Shown: one piece after another, positions 53,220-62,164 of the stretch
How the letters are laid out: every line of letters begins with the position of its first letter
Position numbering within the stretch: the first letter of the stretch is position 1
Source: Balneola sp.
Lineage (GTDB): Bacteria; Bacteroidota; Rhodothermia; Balneolales; Balneolaceae
DNA length: 64,000 bases
NCBI GenBank assembly: GCA_017640785.1
Contig: JAEPPZ010000013.1
Location: 1 to 64,000 of the forward strand
Direction of reading: 5' to 3'
The notes under the pieces: model-generated
Told to the model about the DNA's origin: nothing
The model's database searches: none
Seen by the model: only the letters and a program-made list of their open reading frames with translations
Translations under genes and position numbers: made by a program

Positions 53220-54230
53220 ATGTCTGCATCAAAACTCGAATATATTTGGTTAGATGGAACGGCTCCTACGCAGGGACTTCGTAGCAAAACAAAAGTTCTT
53301 CACGATTTTTCAGGTAAACTTGAAGACGCACCAATTTGGTCTTTCGATGGAAGTTCAACTCAACAGGCGGTTGGTAATTCTTCTGATTGTTTACTAAAGC
53401 CGGTGGCTATTTACAGAGATCCGGCTCGTGTAAATGCTTATTTGGTCATGACAGAAGTATTGAATGCCGACGGAACTCCACACGAAACCAATGGAAGAGC
53501 AACCATTGATGATCACGACAATGATTTTTGGTTCGGTTTTGAGCAGGAATATTTTTTATGGGATCCGGAAACAAATATGCCTTATGGATTTCCTGTAGGT
53601 GGATATCCAGCTCCTCAGGGACCATACTATTGTGGCGTTGGAGCGGACAAGGCCTTTGGTAGAGATTTAGTTGAAGAACATCTGGATATTTGTCTTGAAG
53701 CAGGTTTAAATGTAGAGGGCATTAATGCAGAAGTAGCTGCAGGACAATGGGAGTTTCAGATTTTTGCAAAAGGTGCTGATGAAGCCGGTGATCAGATCTG
53801 GGTTGCTCGTTATTTGTTAGAAAGAACAGCTGAGCAATATGGTTTAACTATTAATTGGCATCCGAAACCACTTGGTAATACCGACTGGAATGGTTCCGGA
53901 ATGCATGCCAATTTCTCTAACTCAGTATTGAGAGAAGCCGGCTCAAAAGATATTTATGATAAGATCTGTGACGCTTTTGCTCCCGTGGTTAAAGAGCATA
54001 TGGCTGTATATGGAGCTTATAATGAAGAAAGACTTACAGGAAAGCATGAAACAGCAGCTCATGATGAATTCAGTTATGGAGTTTCTGACAGGGGAGCATC
54101 TATACGAATTCCTATAGCAACTGTTGAAAATGGATGGAAGGGATGGTTAGAAGATCGCAGACCGGCATCAAATGCAGATCCTTACACTGCTGCAGCAAGG
54201 ATTATAAAAACTGTTAAATCAGCTTCTTAA
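53220..54230 (+). CDS. Glutamine synthetase, type II (eukaryotic-like)
   Basis: The enzyme makes glutamine from glutamate, ammonia and ATP. The 336-residue length and motifs fit GSII: LEYIWLDGTAPTQGLRSKT, IWSFDGSSTQQA, WFGFEQEYFLW (metal glutamates), YYCGVGADKAFGRDLVEEH, GINAEVAAGQWEFQI, GSGMHANFS and SIRIP. It lacks the adenylylation tyrosine region of GSI. GSII is typical of eukaryotes but is present in several Bacteroidota-related lineages. It is followed by an intrinsic terminator, so it is monocistronic. Confidence 0.95.
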   Translation: MSASKLEYIWLDGTAPTQGLRSKTKVLHDFSGKLEDAPIWSFDGSSTQQAVGNSSDCLLKPVAIYRDPARVNAYLVMTEVLNADGTPHETNGRATIDDHDNDFWFGFEQEYFLWDPETNMPYGFPVGGYPAPQGPYYCGVGADKAFGRDLVEEHLDICLEAGLNVEGINAEVAAGQWEFQIFAKGADEAGDQIWVARYLLERTAEQYGLTINWHPKPLGNTDWNGSGMHANFSNSVLREAGSKDIYDKICDAFAPVVKEHMAVYGAYNEERLTGKHETAAHDEFSYGVSDRGASIRIPIATVENGWKGWLEDRRPASNADPYTAAARIIKTVKSAS

Positions 54231-54260
54231 GTTATTCACTCACTTATTGAAGTTTTCCAT

Positions 54261-54296
54261 AAAACTCTGTTAGCGAAAGTTGGCAGAGTTTTTTAT
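54261..54296 (+). terminator. Intrinsic terminator after glutamine synthetase
   Basis: AAAACTCTG (54261-54269) pairs with CAGAGTTTT (54284-54292) and is followed by a T-run. It lies 31 bases after the stop codon and before the M23 peptidase gene. Confidence 0.8.
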
Positions 54297-54329
54297 TGTT
54301 AACTACTTTTTAATTTTGGCGTTTAAGCT

Positions 54330-56039
54330 ATGAAATACTCTTTGCTTTTCCTGTTTCTGATGATGTTACATTCAGCGTCGGCTCAATTCGTAAAACCGGA
54401 CGGAGGTGGCTCTATCGATTTACCATCTGATCACCTAAGTACAGAACAGCGTTCAAAAATAATGCAAAACTTAGAGATCAAGTTGGATAGCTTGGAGAGA
54501 ATTGGAGCTATTTCTAAAGCGAAAGCAATAGATGTTAGATTTTCATGGCCATTAAGAGCAGAAAGCCATTTGTTTGATTTTGGATATCACGGAATTTCTA
54601 ATTTTGTGGATCACAACTCTAAATTTCCAAGTGTTCTTACAGATTATAATTGCGGAAGAAGAACTTATGATACCAATTCAGGTTATAATCATGCAGGAAT
54701 TGATTTCTTTACATGGCCGTTTGGTTGGAATAAGATGGATAACAGTGAAGTGGCGGTACTTGCAGCTGCTCCGGGTGTTATCTTAGATGTAGTTGACGGA
54801 AACTTTGACAGAAGCTGTTCTTTCAATAATGATAGTTGGAACGCGGTTTATGTAAGGCATTCCGATGGAAGCGTTGCCTGGTATGGTCACCTTAAAAACG
54901 GTTCTGCAACTACTAAATCAATTGGGGAAGAAGTTGAAGAGGGAGAGTATCTGGGTATAGTTGGGAGTTCCGGAAATTCTACAGGACCTCATCTTCATTT
55001 TGAAGTTCATGATGCAAGTGGAAATGTTGTAGACCCTTTTAAGGGTACATGCAATCAGATTGAAAGCAGCTTATGGCAATCTCAACGCGATTATTATGAT
55101 TCAGAGTTAAATGCATTGCATACTCAATCGGCAGGACCGGTATTTAATCAATGTCCAAGCCCCGAAACACCGAATTACAAAGATGGCTTTTTGATGGGGG
55201 ATAACCTGGTGGCCGCAGCATATTACAGAGATCAGCTTCAAGGTCAGAATACAACATACAAAATTACAACTCCGTCTGGTTCTACTTTCAGGAATTGGAA
55301 TCATTCTTCAAATGAGATTCCTCATTATTCAGCTTCATATTGGTATTGGAGTTACCCGTTGCCAACACAGGCAGAGATCGGGCTCTGGACTTTTGAGGCC
55401 GTTTTTCAAAATAAAACATACATACATAATTTTTCTGTCAGTGATCCGGATACAAAACCAATTTCAGTATATCTTGAAAGCCCTCAAAATGGAGCTGAGG
55501 TTTTAGAAACTTCACAAATGCTAAGATGGGTGCCTTTAGCAGATGCCGATGATTATGAGATCGTTATTTCGAAAGAAGAAAACTTCAACCATCCTGTTGT
55601 TGAAGAAACTCTGTTGAACAGCAGAGACTATGAATTTCAAGATCTTGATGAGAATACAGTTTATTACTGGAAAGTAAGAGCCAGGAATGAACACGGCACA
55701 GGTTCTTGGTCAGAGACCAGAACATTTAATAACGGATTATCAGTAAGCATAGAGGATGAAAGTAAAGAACTGCCTGCTGAACCCGGTCTGTCTCAAAATT
55801 ATCCAAATCCGTTTAATCCGTCTACACAGATCTCTTACAAATTACCCCGATCAGCTCATGTACAACTGAAGGTTTATAATTTATTGGGAGAAGAGGTTGC
55901 AAGCCTGGAAAATAGCCAAAAAAGAGCTGGAACCCACTCAGTAACTTTTGATGCCTCGGGTTTATCTAGTGGGATCTACTATTACAGATTACAAACTTCA
56001 GATTTTTTAGAAGTGAAATCTATGACGTTAATTAAATAA
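54330..56039 (+). CDS. Secreted M23 peptidase with fibronectin III and C-terminal sorting domain
   Basis: The 569-residue protein has a signal peptide (MKYSLLFLFLMMLHSASAQ) and an M23/LytM metalloendopeptidase domain (residues about 100-240). It has the zinc motif YNHAGIDFFTWPFG, GNSTGPHLHFEVHD, and a substrate loop. An unassigned beta region follows, then a fibronectin III-like domain (about 385-475, with YYWKVRARNEHGTG), and finally a type A-like sorting domain starting YPNPFNPSTQISYKLP and ending YYYRLQTSDFLEVKSMTLIK. Such tails direct export by the type IX secretion system or a related route. It probably cuts peptidoglycan crosslinks or another glycine-rich substrate. Confidence 0.9.
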   Translation: MKYSLLFLFLMMLHSASAQFVKPDGGGSIDLPSDHLSTEQRSKIMQNLEIKLDSLERIGAISKAKAIDVRFSWPLRAESHLFDFGYHGISNFVDHNSKFPSVLTDYNCGRRTYDTNSGYNHAGIDFFTWPFGWNKMDNSEVAVLAAAPGVILDVVDGNFDRSCSFNNDSWNAVYVRHSDGSVAWYGHLKNGSATTKSIGEEVEEGEYLGIVGSSGNSTGPHLHFEVHDASGNVVDPFKGTCNQIESSLWQSQRDYYDSELNALHTQSAGPVFNQCPSPETPNYKDGFLMGDNLVAAAYYRDQLQGQNTTYKITTPSGSTFRNWNHSSNEIPHYSASYWYWSYPLPTQAEIGLWTFEAVFQNKTYIHNFSVSDPDTKPISVYLESPQNGAEVLETSQMLRWVPLADADDYEIVISKEENFNHPVVEETLLNSRDYEFQDLDENTVYYWKVRARNEHGTGSWSETRTFNNGLSVSIEDESKELPAEPGLSQNYPNPFNPSTQISYKLPRSAHVQLKVYNLLGEEVASLENSQKRAGTHSVTFDASGLSSGIYYYRLQTSDFLEVKSMTLIK

Positions 56040-56078
56040 TAATTTAGTCTTTGTATAAACCCGGAATTTTCTAAAAAT

Positions 56079-56417
56079 ATGAAAGAAATATCATGGTCTG
56101 ACTTTGAAAAAGTCGAATTAAGAGTTGGCACGATTACAGAAGTCAAAGATTTTCCTGAAGCCAGAAAACCGGCTTATAAACTGACTGTAGATTTTGGGAA
56201 GGAGATAGGGATTAAAAAGTCTTCAGCTCAAATTACTGATCACTATCAAAAAGAAGATTTAATGGGGAAGCAGATTATTGCCGTAGTCAATTTTCCTCCT
56301 AAACAGATCGGACCTTTTATGTCGGAGTGTTTGGTGACTGGCTTACCCGATAGCGACGGAAAAGTTATTCTGATCAGCCCTGATCAAGCTGTTGAAAACG
56401 GATCAAAGTTATATTAA
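56079..56417 (+). CDS. csaA: CsaA-like tRNA-binding (OB-fold) protein
   Basis: The 112-residue protein is a single OB-fold of the CsaA/EMAPII-type tRNA-binding group: FEKVELRVGTITEVKDFPEARKP, YKLTVDFG, KKSSAQITDHY, QIIAVVNFPPKQIGPFMSECLVTG and ILISPDQAVENGSKL. CsaA binds tRNA and acts as an export-associated chaperone in Bacillus; whether it does so here is not known. It lies 40 bases after the M23 gene and 12 before the TPR lipoprotein. Confidence 0.95.
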   Translation: MKEISWSDFEKVELRVGTITEVKDFPEARKPAYKLTVDFGKEIGIKKSSAQITDHYQKEDLMGKQIIAVVNFPPKQIGPFMSECLVTGLPDSDGKVILISPDQAVENGSKLY

Positions 56418-56429
56418 TCCCAAATATCT

Positions 56430-57509
56430 ATGATGAAGAAACTCTTATATTTAATTCTTATTCCAATTTTGATCTCTTGTGGAAGTTCAAAATACGCTAT
56501 TGAACAGCCCGGCGAGTTAATTGAAGATCAACCATTGAGCTCCCAGGAGGAAGGCTGGTTAAAATTAGGGATCATTAGTCATGATGAGGGAGACTACAAA
56601 CAAGCCAAAGAATATTATAAGCGGATTCTTAAGCAAAAACCCTATTCAGCTTCTGCACTATATGAGATTTCATACTCTTCTATGGAATCAAAAAATTTAG
56701 AGGAAGCACTCGTGTATCTTAAGCAGGGCGAGCGCATTGATAGTGAGAGTTTGTATTTATTTTATCATATGCATGGTATCACACTCGATCAAATGGGAAA
56801 ACCATATGAAGCTATTAAAGCTTTTAAGAAGGGGATAGAAGTCAATCCTGAATTTCATTTATTGCATTACAGTTTAGCTATTACATCCATAAATGTTGGT
56901 GATGAAAACCAAGGGATGATCAGTTTACAAAATGCTATTTTATCTAACTTTGAACATTCAAGCAGTCATCTTCTGTTAGGAAATATGTACAGAAATCAAG
57001 GAAATTCAATTCCTGCAATACTTGCATATACCTACTTCCTTTTTTATGAACAAAATACTGCCAGAAGTGACGAGGTTTTTCAAGCGATAAACGGACTTTT
57101 TGATTCAGCTGAGAGAGATACAGCATCTAATGAAATTAATATCACCATAAACTCACTGTTGGGTGGTTCCGGCGATAAAGAGCAAATGAAAGGTCTTGAG
57201 ATGGTACTTTCTATACATAGTGTAGCATCAAAGTATAGTGAGGATAATAAAAAACTTTCAGAAATTGAGTTTATCGCAGGTAGTTATGATTATATGTTAG
57301 GACTTATCGAAGAATCTCAGGATGATTATGAGGAGAAAGGCTTTGTTCGTGAACACTATGCACCGTATTTGATACAAGTTAAAGAAGCGGGGTATTTAGA
57401 AACCCTCGTCTATTTGTTATTTGAAAACTCGGGTTATGAAGGAGTGAAGAACTGGATCATTAATGATTGTGTGAAATGTGAAGAGTTCTATGAATGGACG
57501 CCTGAATAA
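56430..57509 (+). CDS. TPR-repeat lipoprotein
   Basis: The 359-residue protein has a lipoprotein signal (KKLLYLILIPILISC, lipobox LISC) and at least three or four tetratricopeptide repeats (LGIISHDEGDYKQAKEYYKRIL, ALYEISYSSMESKNLEEALVYLKQG, then LDQMGKPYEAIKAFKKGIEVNPE). The C-terminal 150 residues are helical and unassigned. It should act as a protein-interaction scaffold at the envelope. No partner is visible. Confidence 0.85.
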   Translation: MMKKLLYLILIPILISCGSSKYAIEQPGELIEDQPLSSQEEGWLKLGIISHDEGDYKQAKEYYKRILKQKPYSASALYEISYSSMESKNLEEALVYLKQGERIDSESLYLFYHMHGITLDQMGKPYEAIKAFKKGIEVNPEFHLLHYSLAITSINVGDENQGMISLQNAILSNFEHSSSHLLLGNMYRNQGNSIPAILAYTYFLFYEQNTARSDEVFQAINGLFDSAERDTASNEINITINSLLGGSGDKEQMKGLEMVLSIHSVASKYSEDNKKLSEIEFIAGSYDYMLGLIEESQDDYEEKGFVREHYAPYLIQVKEAGYLETLVYLLFENSGYEGVKNWIINDCVKCEEFYEWTPE

Positions 57510-57580
57510 TGAGGATTAGGAAACAATAATCCATTTTTTTGGTAGTAATAATCTGCTTAGTTTCAAAAAAACAAATCATC

Positions 57581-58033
57581 ATGAGACGATCACAGATAGT
57601 AGCGACATTATTTTTGGCAACTATATTTTCAGGAATGAGTTTGAAAGCTCAGGAAATTTCCTACCCTGAAAAAGATGTTTCAGAGTTCAGACTTTATATT
57701 GAAGGGATAAATGAACTGAAAGGGGAAATTCGAATTGCAATGTTCGACTCTAAAGAAAAATATACCAAAGATCCCATACATGCTATTGTTTTGCCCGTTG
57801 ACAGTACCACAATAATATGGACTCAGGAAATGCTCCCATTCGGTGAATATGCTATAGCAGTATATCATGATAAAAATGAGAACGGAAAAATAGACACAAA
57901 TCTTCTGGGTATCCCAAAAGAGGATTATGGCTTTTCTAACAATGCAAGAGGGAGATTTGGTCCTGCATCGTGGCAAGATTCCAAATTTATGGTTGAAGAC
58001 AACTTTTACTCCACTTCCATAAAAATTAAATAG
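57581..58033 (+). CDS. DUF2141 secreted protein
   Basis: From the ATG at 57581 the protein has a signal peptide (MRRSQIVATLFLATIFSGMSLKAQE) and a beta-sandwich DUF2141 domain: LKGEIRIAMFDSKEKYTKDP, PFGEYAIAVYHDKNENGKIDTNLLGIPKEDYGFSNNARG. The DKNENGKID stretch resembles a calcium-binding loop of the family. The start 14 codons upstream (TTG) would bury the signal peptide. The function is unknown; it is probably periplasmic. Confidence 0.88.
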   Translation: MRRSQIVATLFLATIFSGMSLKAQEISYPEKDVSEFRLYIEGINELKGEIRIAMFDSKEKYTKDPIHAIVLPVDSTTIIWTQEMLPFGEYAIAVYHDKNENGKIDTNLLGIPKEDYGFSNNARGRFGPASWQDSKFMVEDNFYSTSIKIK

Positions 58034-58111
58034 ATATAAAAAGTATTTTGATTTTTGGTTTAGATTATTGATAATCTTCTAACTAGCTAATCAAAAAATT
58101 CGAGGTATGAT

Positions 58112-58363
58112 ATGGAAAATCACGAAACTGCACCCGTGATGTCAATGAAGGACTGGGTGATAACTCTTCTAATTGCTTTTATCCCTTTGGTAGGATTTGT
58201 TATGCTGTTTGTATGGGGATTTAGTGATAGTGCAAATCCGAATAAAAAGAACTTTTCAAGAGCGGCATTAATAATGGTAGCAGTGTCTATTGTGCTTTAC
58301 TTCATTCTATTTGGTTTAATTTTCGGTACCATGATGGCTGCCGGAGGATATGAAGGGTTATAA
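58112..58363 (+). CDS. Small two-helix membrane protein
   Basis: The 83-residue protein has two membrane helices (WVITLLIAFIPLVGFVMLFVWG and ALIMVAVSIVLYFILFGLIFG) separated by a polar loop with KKNFSRAAL. I do not recognise a named family with certainty; similar small proteins are annotated as hypothetical in Bacteroidota. A GAGGT ribosome site precedes the ATG. It ends 28 bases before an intrinsic terminator. Confidence 0.75.
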   Translation: MENHETAPVMSMKDWVITLLIAFIPLVGFVMLFVWGFSDSANPNKKNFSRAALIMVAVSIVLYFILFGLIFGTMMAAGGYEGL

Positions 58364-58390
58364 GGCACTAACTCTAAAGATCCAGTATTG

Positions 58391-58422
58391 AAAGCTCTGT
58401 TTGATGAAACAGAGCTTTTTTT
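58391..58422 (+). terminator. Intrinsic terminator after the small membrane protein
   Basis: AAAGCTCTGTTT (58391-58402) pairs with AAACAGAGCTTT and is followed by T7. It separates the small membrane protein from the ABC permease gene and shows that a start at 58423 for the permease, right at the T-run, is unlikely. Confidence 0.85.
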
Positions 58423-58479
58423 ATGTCTGCAACTTGCCTGAAACTCATCCGTAGTTGTGTTTCAAAAATAAAAGAGGAT

Positions 58480-59694
58480 ATGAGTCAGTTTTTTAAATCA
58501 ATTTCTATAGCCCTTCATAATATTAGAGCGAACCCACTACACACTTTCTTATCCACTTTAGGGATCATCATCGGGGTAGCTGCAATGGTTGGAATACTTG
58601 CATTAGGAGACGGGTTGGAACAAACGGGTAGAGAGCAAATAGCAAATACGACGTCACTTAATTTTATAACGGTAAACTCTAAGCGTGTAAAAGTGGTGGA
58701 TGATATTCGTATTCAAATAAAAGACAGACCGGTATTCACTATAGAAAAAATACAAGAGTTAAGGTCTTTGATTCAGGATAAAGCGCTGTTAGATTATACA
58801 GGATCCAGAGCGGCCGAAATTACCTATAAAGATTCTGTTTCAGGAATGTACTTACAAGGAACAATGGAACAAGGACTACTATTTTTGGCAGATAGTTTGG
58901 CTTTTGGAAGATACATTTCAGAAGAAGATGTGATCAATTCCGCAAAAGTAGTTGTTCTATCTCCTGAAATAGCAGAAAAGCTATTACCATCAAGTAAGGA
59001 ACTAGTAGGTAAAATGATTGAAATTGAAGATGTTGAATTCCGTATCGTCGGAATTTTGAAAGGGAGTCCTCAAAGTACTCAGAAAGTTTTTATCCCAACT
59101 TCAGTTTACACAGAGTTATCTGAGGAATACCCAAATATTGTACTAAAAGCCGCAAAAGCTGAGCAGATTCCTGAAATTGAGAATGAAATAACAGAATGGT
59201 TAGACGGAAACTTCAAAGAAACCAGTGATGCTTTTATAATTTCGACAAACAGAGCCAGAGTTGAGCAGTTTAGTCAGGGAATCTTGTTATTTAAACTAAT
59301 AATGGGAGCCATTACCGGCATATCTGTATTAGTTGGGGGAATAGGGGTAATGAACGTTTTGTTGATATCAGTTACGGAAAGAACAAAAGAAATCGGAATT
59401 CGAAAAGCCACAGGAGCTAAGAAGAAAGATATCGTACTTCAGTTTATGGCTGAATCAGTCACCATTTCGTTTGTAGGATGTATTATAGGCTGGATAGTTG
59501 GTATTGCAGGGATATTTATTTTTGTGCCTATAGTCAATTCGTTCACAGAGATCGGTGAGTACAGGGCAGCAATAGGTACTGGAACAGTGCTATCTATTTT
59601 AGTAATAGCATTATTTGTTGGAATTGTTTTCGGAACTTATCCTGCATGGCGAGCAGCTCAACTAACACCAGTTGAAGCTATTCGCCATGAATAG
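58480..59694 (+). CDS. ABC transporter permease, MacB/FtsX family
   Basis: From ATG 58480 (MSQFFKSISIALHN, with AGAGG upstream) the protein has about 404 residues. It has one N-terminal helix (TFLSTLGIIIGVAAMVGILALGDGL), a MacB_PCD periplasmic domain of about 200 residues, and three C-terminal FtsX helices with GGIGVMNVLLISVTERTKEIGIRKATGA and YPAWRAAQLTPVEAIRHE. MacB-type permeases move lipoproteins, peptides or drugs together with an ATPase and adaptor. Neither is adjacent, so the ATPase must be supplied in trans. Confidence 0.9.
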   Translation: MSQFFKSISIALHNIRANPLHTFLSTLGIIIGVAAMVGILALGDGLEQTGREQIANTTSLNFITVNSKRVKVVDDIRIQIKDRPVFTIEKIQELRSLIQDKALLDYTGSRAAEITYKDSVSGMYLQGTMEQGLLFLADSLAFGRYISEEDVINSAKVVVLSPEIAEKLLPSSKELVGKMIEIEDVEFRIVGILKGSPQSTQKVFIPTSVYTELSEEYPNIVLKAAKAEQIPEIENEITEWLDGNFKETSDAFIISTNRARVEQFSQGILLFKLIMGAITGISVLVGGIGVMNVLLISVTERTKEIGIRKATGAKKKDIVLQFMAESVTISFVGCIIGWIVGIAGIFIFVPIVNSFTEIGEYRAAIGTGTVLSILVIALFVGIVFGTYPAWRAAQLTPVEAIRHE

Positions 59695-59704
59695 ATATTA
59701 TCTT

Positions 59705-61051
59705 TTATTGGTTTATTGTCACATTTCCATTTCGGGATTCTATATACATTCTCCCATTTCCGTTTCCAACAGTTCCCTCTATTTTAGTTGAGTTTCTTTC
59801 GTCAACAAGAGTGGCGTTATTAAGTTTGTATGGATGTGATAGTTTTCCATATGTGATATTAAATCTTACATTGCCTGAAAAGGGAGAAGAAAGATTTAGC
59901 TTAATGGGGGTGTAAGATGATTCTATATTTATCAGGTTCAAATCGTTTAAAGCATTTATTTCAATATCTCCGGACCGGTTTACCATTTGTATTTCGGAGC
60001 CTTTGAAATCATCTAGCTTGATCTTGTTGTAATCTCCATTTATGATAAAAGAGCCATTGATTTCTTTTGCTGTAACTTTCCCTGAACGGTTTGTTATAGA
60101 AACATCATTCGAAATGTTTTCAAGTTCAATATTTAAATACCCTCCATTAACTATAACGCTGCCAAGAACATTACTTAGTTCCAGTTTAGCAGATCTACTT
60201 TCAATCATTATTTTATCGCCCTTTAGATTTGAAGCTTTTACATTAGAGTAGTCTCCTGAGATCAATATGCTTTCTGCATCGTCGATACTAATGGTTCCGT
60301 TCTTATTACTAATTTGAATATCACCACGTACATTAGTGAGCTCATAATTTGTATAATCACCATTCGCTATGAAATCTGAATCCAGGTCAAATGCATTTAC
60401 GGTGCCACTTTTATTTTCAATATTCAAAATACCTGTGATCTTCGAGAGATTCATTTTTGAGTAATTACTTCTCACTTTCAGATTTCCGGTTATATTTTTA
60501 GCATCTACTCTTGATGATCTGCTTGCGATATCCACATCACCGTTGATCGAATTCACGTCAATATTTCCGTACTCGTTAGATACAGTAACTGATTGGCCTA
60601 TATTATTTAGTTTTACAGAGCCACTTCTGTTTTCAATTCTAGTGGTTCGTGCAATATTTGATACATCAATTTTAGAGTACCTGCTAACCAGTTCAAGCTC
60701 GATTTGAGAAGGAATATTAAGCGTTAGAATATTCTTTTTAATCCGGTAATTGACATTCTTTTTTTTGTGAGCAGGAAACTCAATATTCAAATATCCACTG
60801 CCTCCGTTATTGCTGAACTTTGGATCAAAATTTTCAAAAAGATGGTTGTAAGCCTGATCATTTCCGTCAAACTCATAGGTATATGTGATTTGTTCAGTAT
60901 CCGAACCGGTTATATTTATGGTCATTCCTGCATCGACCCTAATCATCAATTGATCAATATTTGGGGCATTAAAGGTTCCTTCTTTATCGCCGCTTTGAGC
61001 TAAAAGTGATGTAGGGAGTAGAATGAATAGTAGTAAAGACAGGTATTTCAT
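59705..61051 (-). CDS. DUF4097-like beta-ladder secreted protein
   Basis: The 448-residue protein has a signal peptide (MKYLSLLLFILLPTSLLAQS). After an N-terminal segment it is made almost entirely of short strands of about 20 residues, with alternating NRSG and GDY-type turns (IENRSGSVKLNNIG, VSNEYGNIDVNSING, IENKSGTVNAF, ANGDYTNYELTNVRG, TNRSGKVTAKEINGS, INGDYNKIKLDDFKG). This pattern matches the DUF4097/putative-adhesin beta solenoid family. It is last in an operon with an ECF sigma factor and a membrane protein, with a 4-base overlap, so it may be the output or sensor side of that regulatory unit. Confidence 0.8.
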   Translation of the reverse strand: MKYLSLLLFILLPTSLLAQSGDKEGTFNAPNIDQLMIRVDAGMTINITGSDTEQITYTYEFDGNDQAYNHLFENFDPKFSNNGGSGYLNIEFPAHKKKNVNYRIKKNILTLNIPSQIELELVSRYSKIDVSNIARTTRIENRSGSVKLNNIGQSVTVSNEYGNIDVNSINGDVDIASRSSRVDAKNITGNLKVRSNYSKMNLSKITGILNIENKSGTVNAFDLDSDFIANGDYTNYELTNVRGDIQISNKNGTISIDDAESILISGDYSNVKASNLKGDKIMIESRSAKLELSNVLGSVIVNGGYLNIELENISNDVSITNRSGKVTAKEINGSFIINGDYNKIKLDDFKGSEIQMVNRSGDIEINALNDLNLINIESSYTPIKLNLSSPFSGNVRFNITYGKLSHPYKLNNATLVDERNSTKIEGTVGNGNGRMYIESRNGNVTINQ

Positions 61052-61542
61052 GATTGTTCCTCTTGGTTTAATAAAATTTCTTTGTAGAAATCCAGTTTTG
61101 TAGCATAAAGCCTTTTTAAGCTGGTTTCTTTTGCGGGGGATGAGCCATTTATCAGCATATCTGATTTAATCTCGTTGATGAGTTTATCGATCTCATCAAT
61201 AGCTTCAGCAGTTGATTGAATGGAGTTTTTATTCTGTTCACTGGCTTGTTGAATCAGTAAAGGAGTAAGATCCTGTAATTGTTTGGTAGCGGTATTTAAA
61301 GTCTCATAAACCTGTTCTTCGGTCGAAGACCGGTCAAATAAATTATTGTAGGTAGAGATAATCCCGATTGAGGAAAAGATCAAAAGAACAGCAGCTACGT
61401 TTCCTAATGCAAAACTCTTCCAATGAAACAGGATATTGGGTTTGTTTTTTATGGGAATACTTGCTTTTACTTTATTCCAGATTAATTCTTTTTGATTGCT
61501 AGAAGGCATGTCATCTTCTGAGTAGAAATTTTCTTTTTTCAT
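61048..61542 (-). CDS. Putative anti-sigma factor, single-pass membrane protein
   Basis: The 164-residue protein has a polar N-terminus of about 45 residues, one membrane helix (SFALGNVAAVLLIFSSIGIIS, residues 47-67) and a helical, charged C-terminal domain outside. This topology and its 4-base coupling to the ECF sigma gene suggest an anti-sigma factor, though no zinc-finger (HxxxCxxC) motif is present. It also overlaps the DUF4097-like gene by 4 bases. The function is inferred from context. Confidence 0.65.
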   Translation of the reverse strand: MKKENFYSEDDMPSSNQKELIWNKVKASIPIKNKPNILFHWKSFALGNVAAVLLIFSSIGIISTYNNLFDRSSTEEQVYETLNTATKQLQDLTPLLIQQASEQNKNSIQSTAEAIDEIDKLINEIKSDMLINGSSPAKETSLKRLYATKLDFYKEILLNQEEQS

Positions 61543-62063
61543 GATGAAACCAATGTTCTGAGTTCCTGTTTTGCTCTGTGTAAAATAACCCTTGATGTTC
61601 CTTCAGAAATGCCGATCATCTCTGCAATTTCAGCATGACTGTAATCCTCAGCGATATGAAGAAGGCAAATAACTCTTTTATCAGGAGCCAGCTGTCTGAT
61701 TGCAGCTTTCGCTTTGTACCAAATGCTGGTTTCTTCAACAGGCTCGGAGTCTACGAGATCAATTTGTTTATCATCGATATTTTCAAAATGAATTTTCTTC
61801 CTCATATCTATCCTCATTTCATTTAAACCAATTGTAAACAGCCAGGTTTTAAAGCTGGATCTTTGGTTGAATTGATCTAGCTTATTAAAGGCCTTGATAA
61901 ACGCTCGTTGTGTCCATTCTTCCTTTTGGGAGGTATTCTCTGCAAATTGGGATAGAAAACAGTATAACTCGTCTACGTGTCGTTCATACAAAGCTTTAAA
62001 TGCTGATTGTTGTCCAATCAGGGCATTTTCAATAAGTTTTGTTTCGTTTTCTGAATTGATCAA
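61539..62063 (-). CDS. ECF-type RNA polymerase sigma factor
   Basis: The 174-residue sigma-70 family protein has region 2 (QSAFKALYERHVDELYCFL, then QRAFIKAFNKLDQF) and region 4 (IRQLAPDKRVICLLHIAEDYSHAEIAEMIGISEGTSRVILHRAKQEL, a helix-turn-helix). Regions 1 and 3 are missing, as in ECF sigmas. The start is TTG at 62063 because no ATG or GTG lies upstream of the region 2 start. It is first in a tightly overlapping three-gene operon and should be held by the membrane protein encoded next. Confidence 0.9.
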   Translation of the reverse strand: MINSENETKLIENALIGQQSAFKALYERHVDELYCFLSQFAENTSQKEEWTQRAFIKAFNKLDQFNQRSSFKTWLFTIGLNEMRIDMRKKIHFENIDDKQIDLVDSEPVEETSIWYKAKAAIRQLAPDKRVICLLHIAEDYSHAEIAEMIGISEGTSRVILHRAKQELRTLVSS

Positions 62064-62133
62064 TACAAGTGTTTTTTGCTTAGATGCAGAGATACTCTAA
62101 AATGTTACAAAAAACTGAAATAAAGTTATTCCA

Positions 62134-62160
62134 TAAAAAAAGGGGCGCTTGCCCCTTTGA
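62134..62160 (-). terminator. Intrinsic terminator after the Spy-like gene
   Basis: On the minus strand AAAGGGGC pairs with GCCCCTTT around a 4-base loop, followed by T7. It ends the Spy-like transcript 5 bases after its stop and isolates the sigma operon. Confidence 0.85.
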
Positions 62161-62164
62161 AAAT

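Noticed and set aside
58423-58479. Upstream start for the ABC permease
   Set aside because: It begins directly at the T-run of a terminator and adds residues before the normal N-terminal helix. ATG 58480 has AGAGG upstream.
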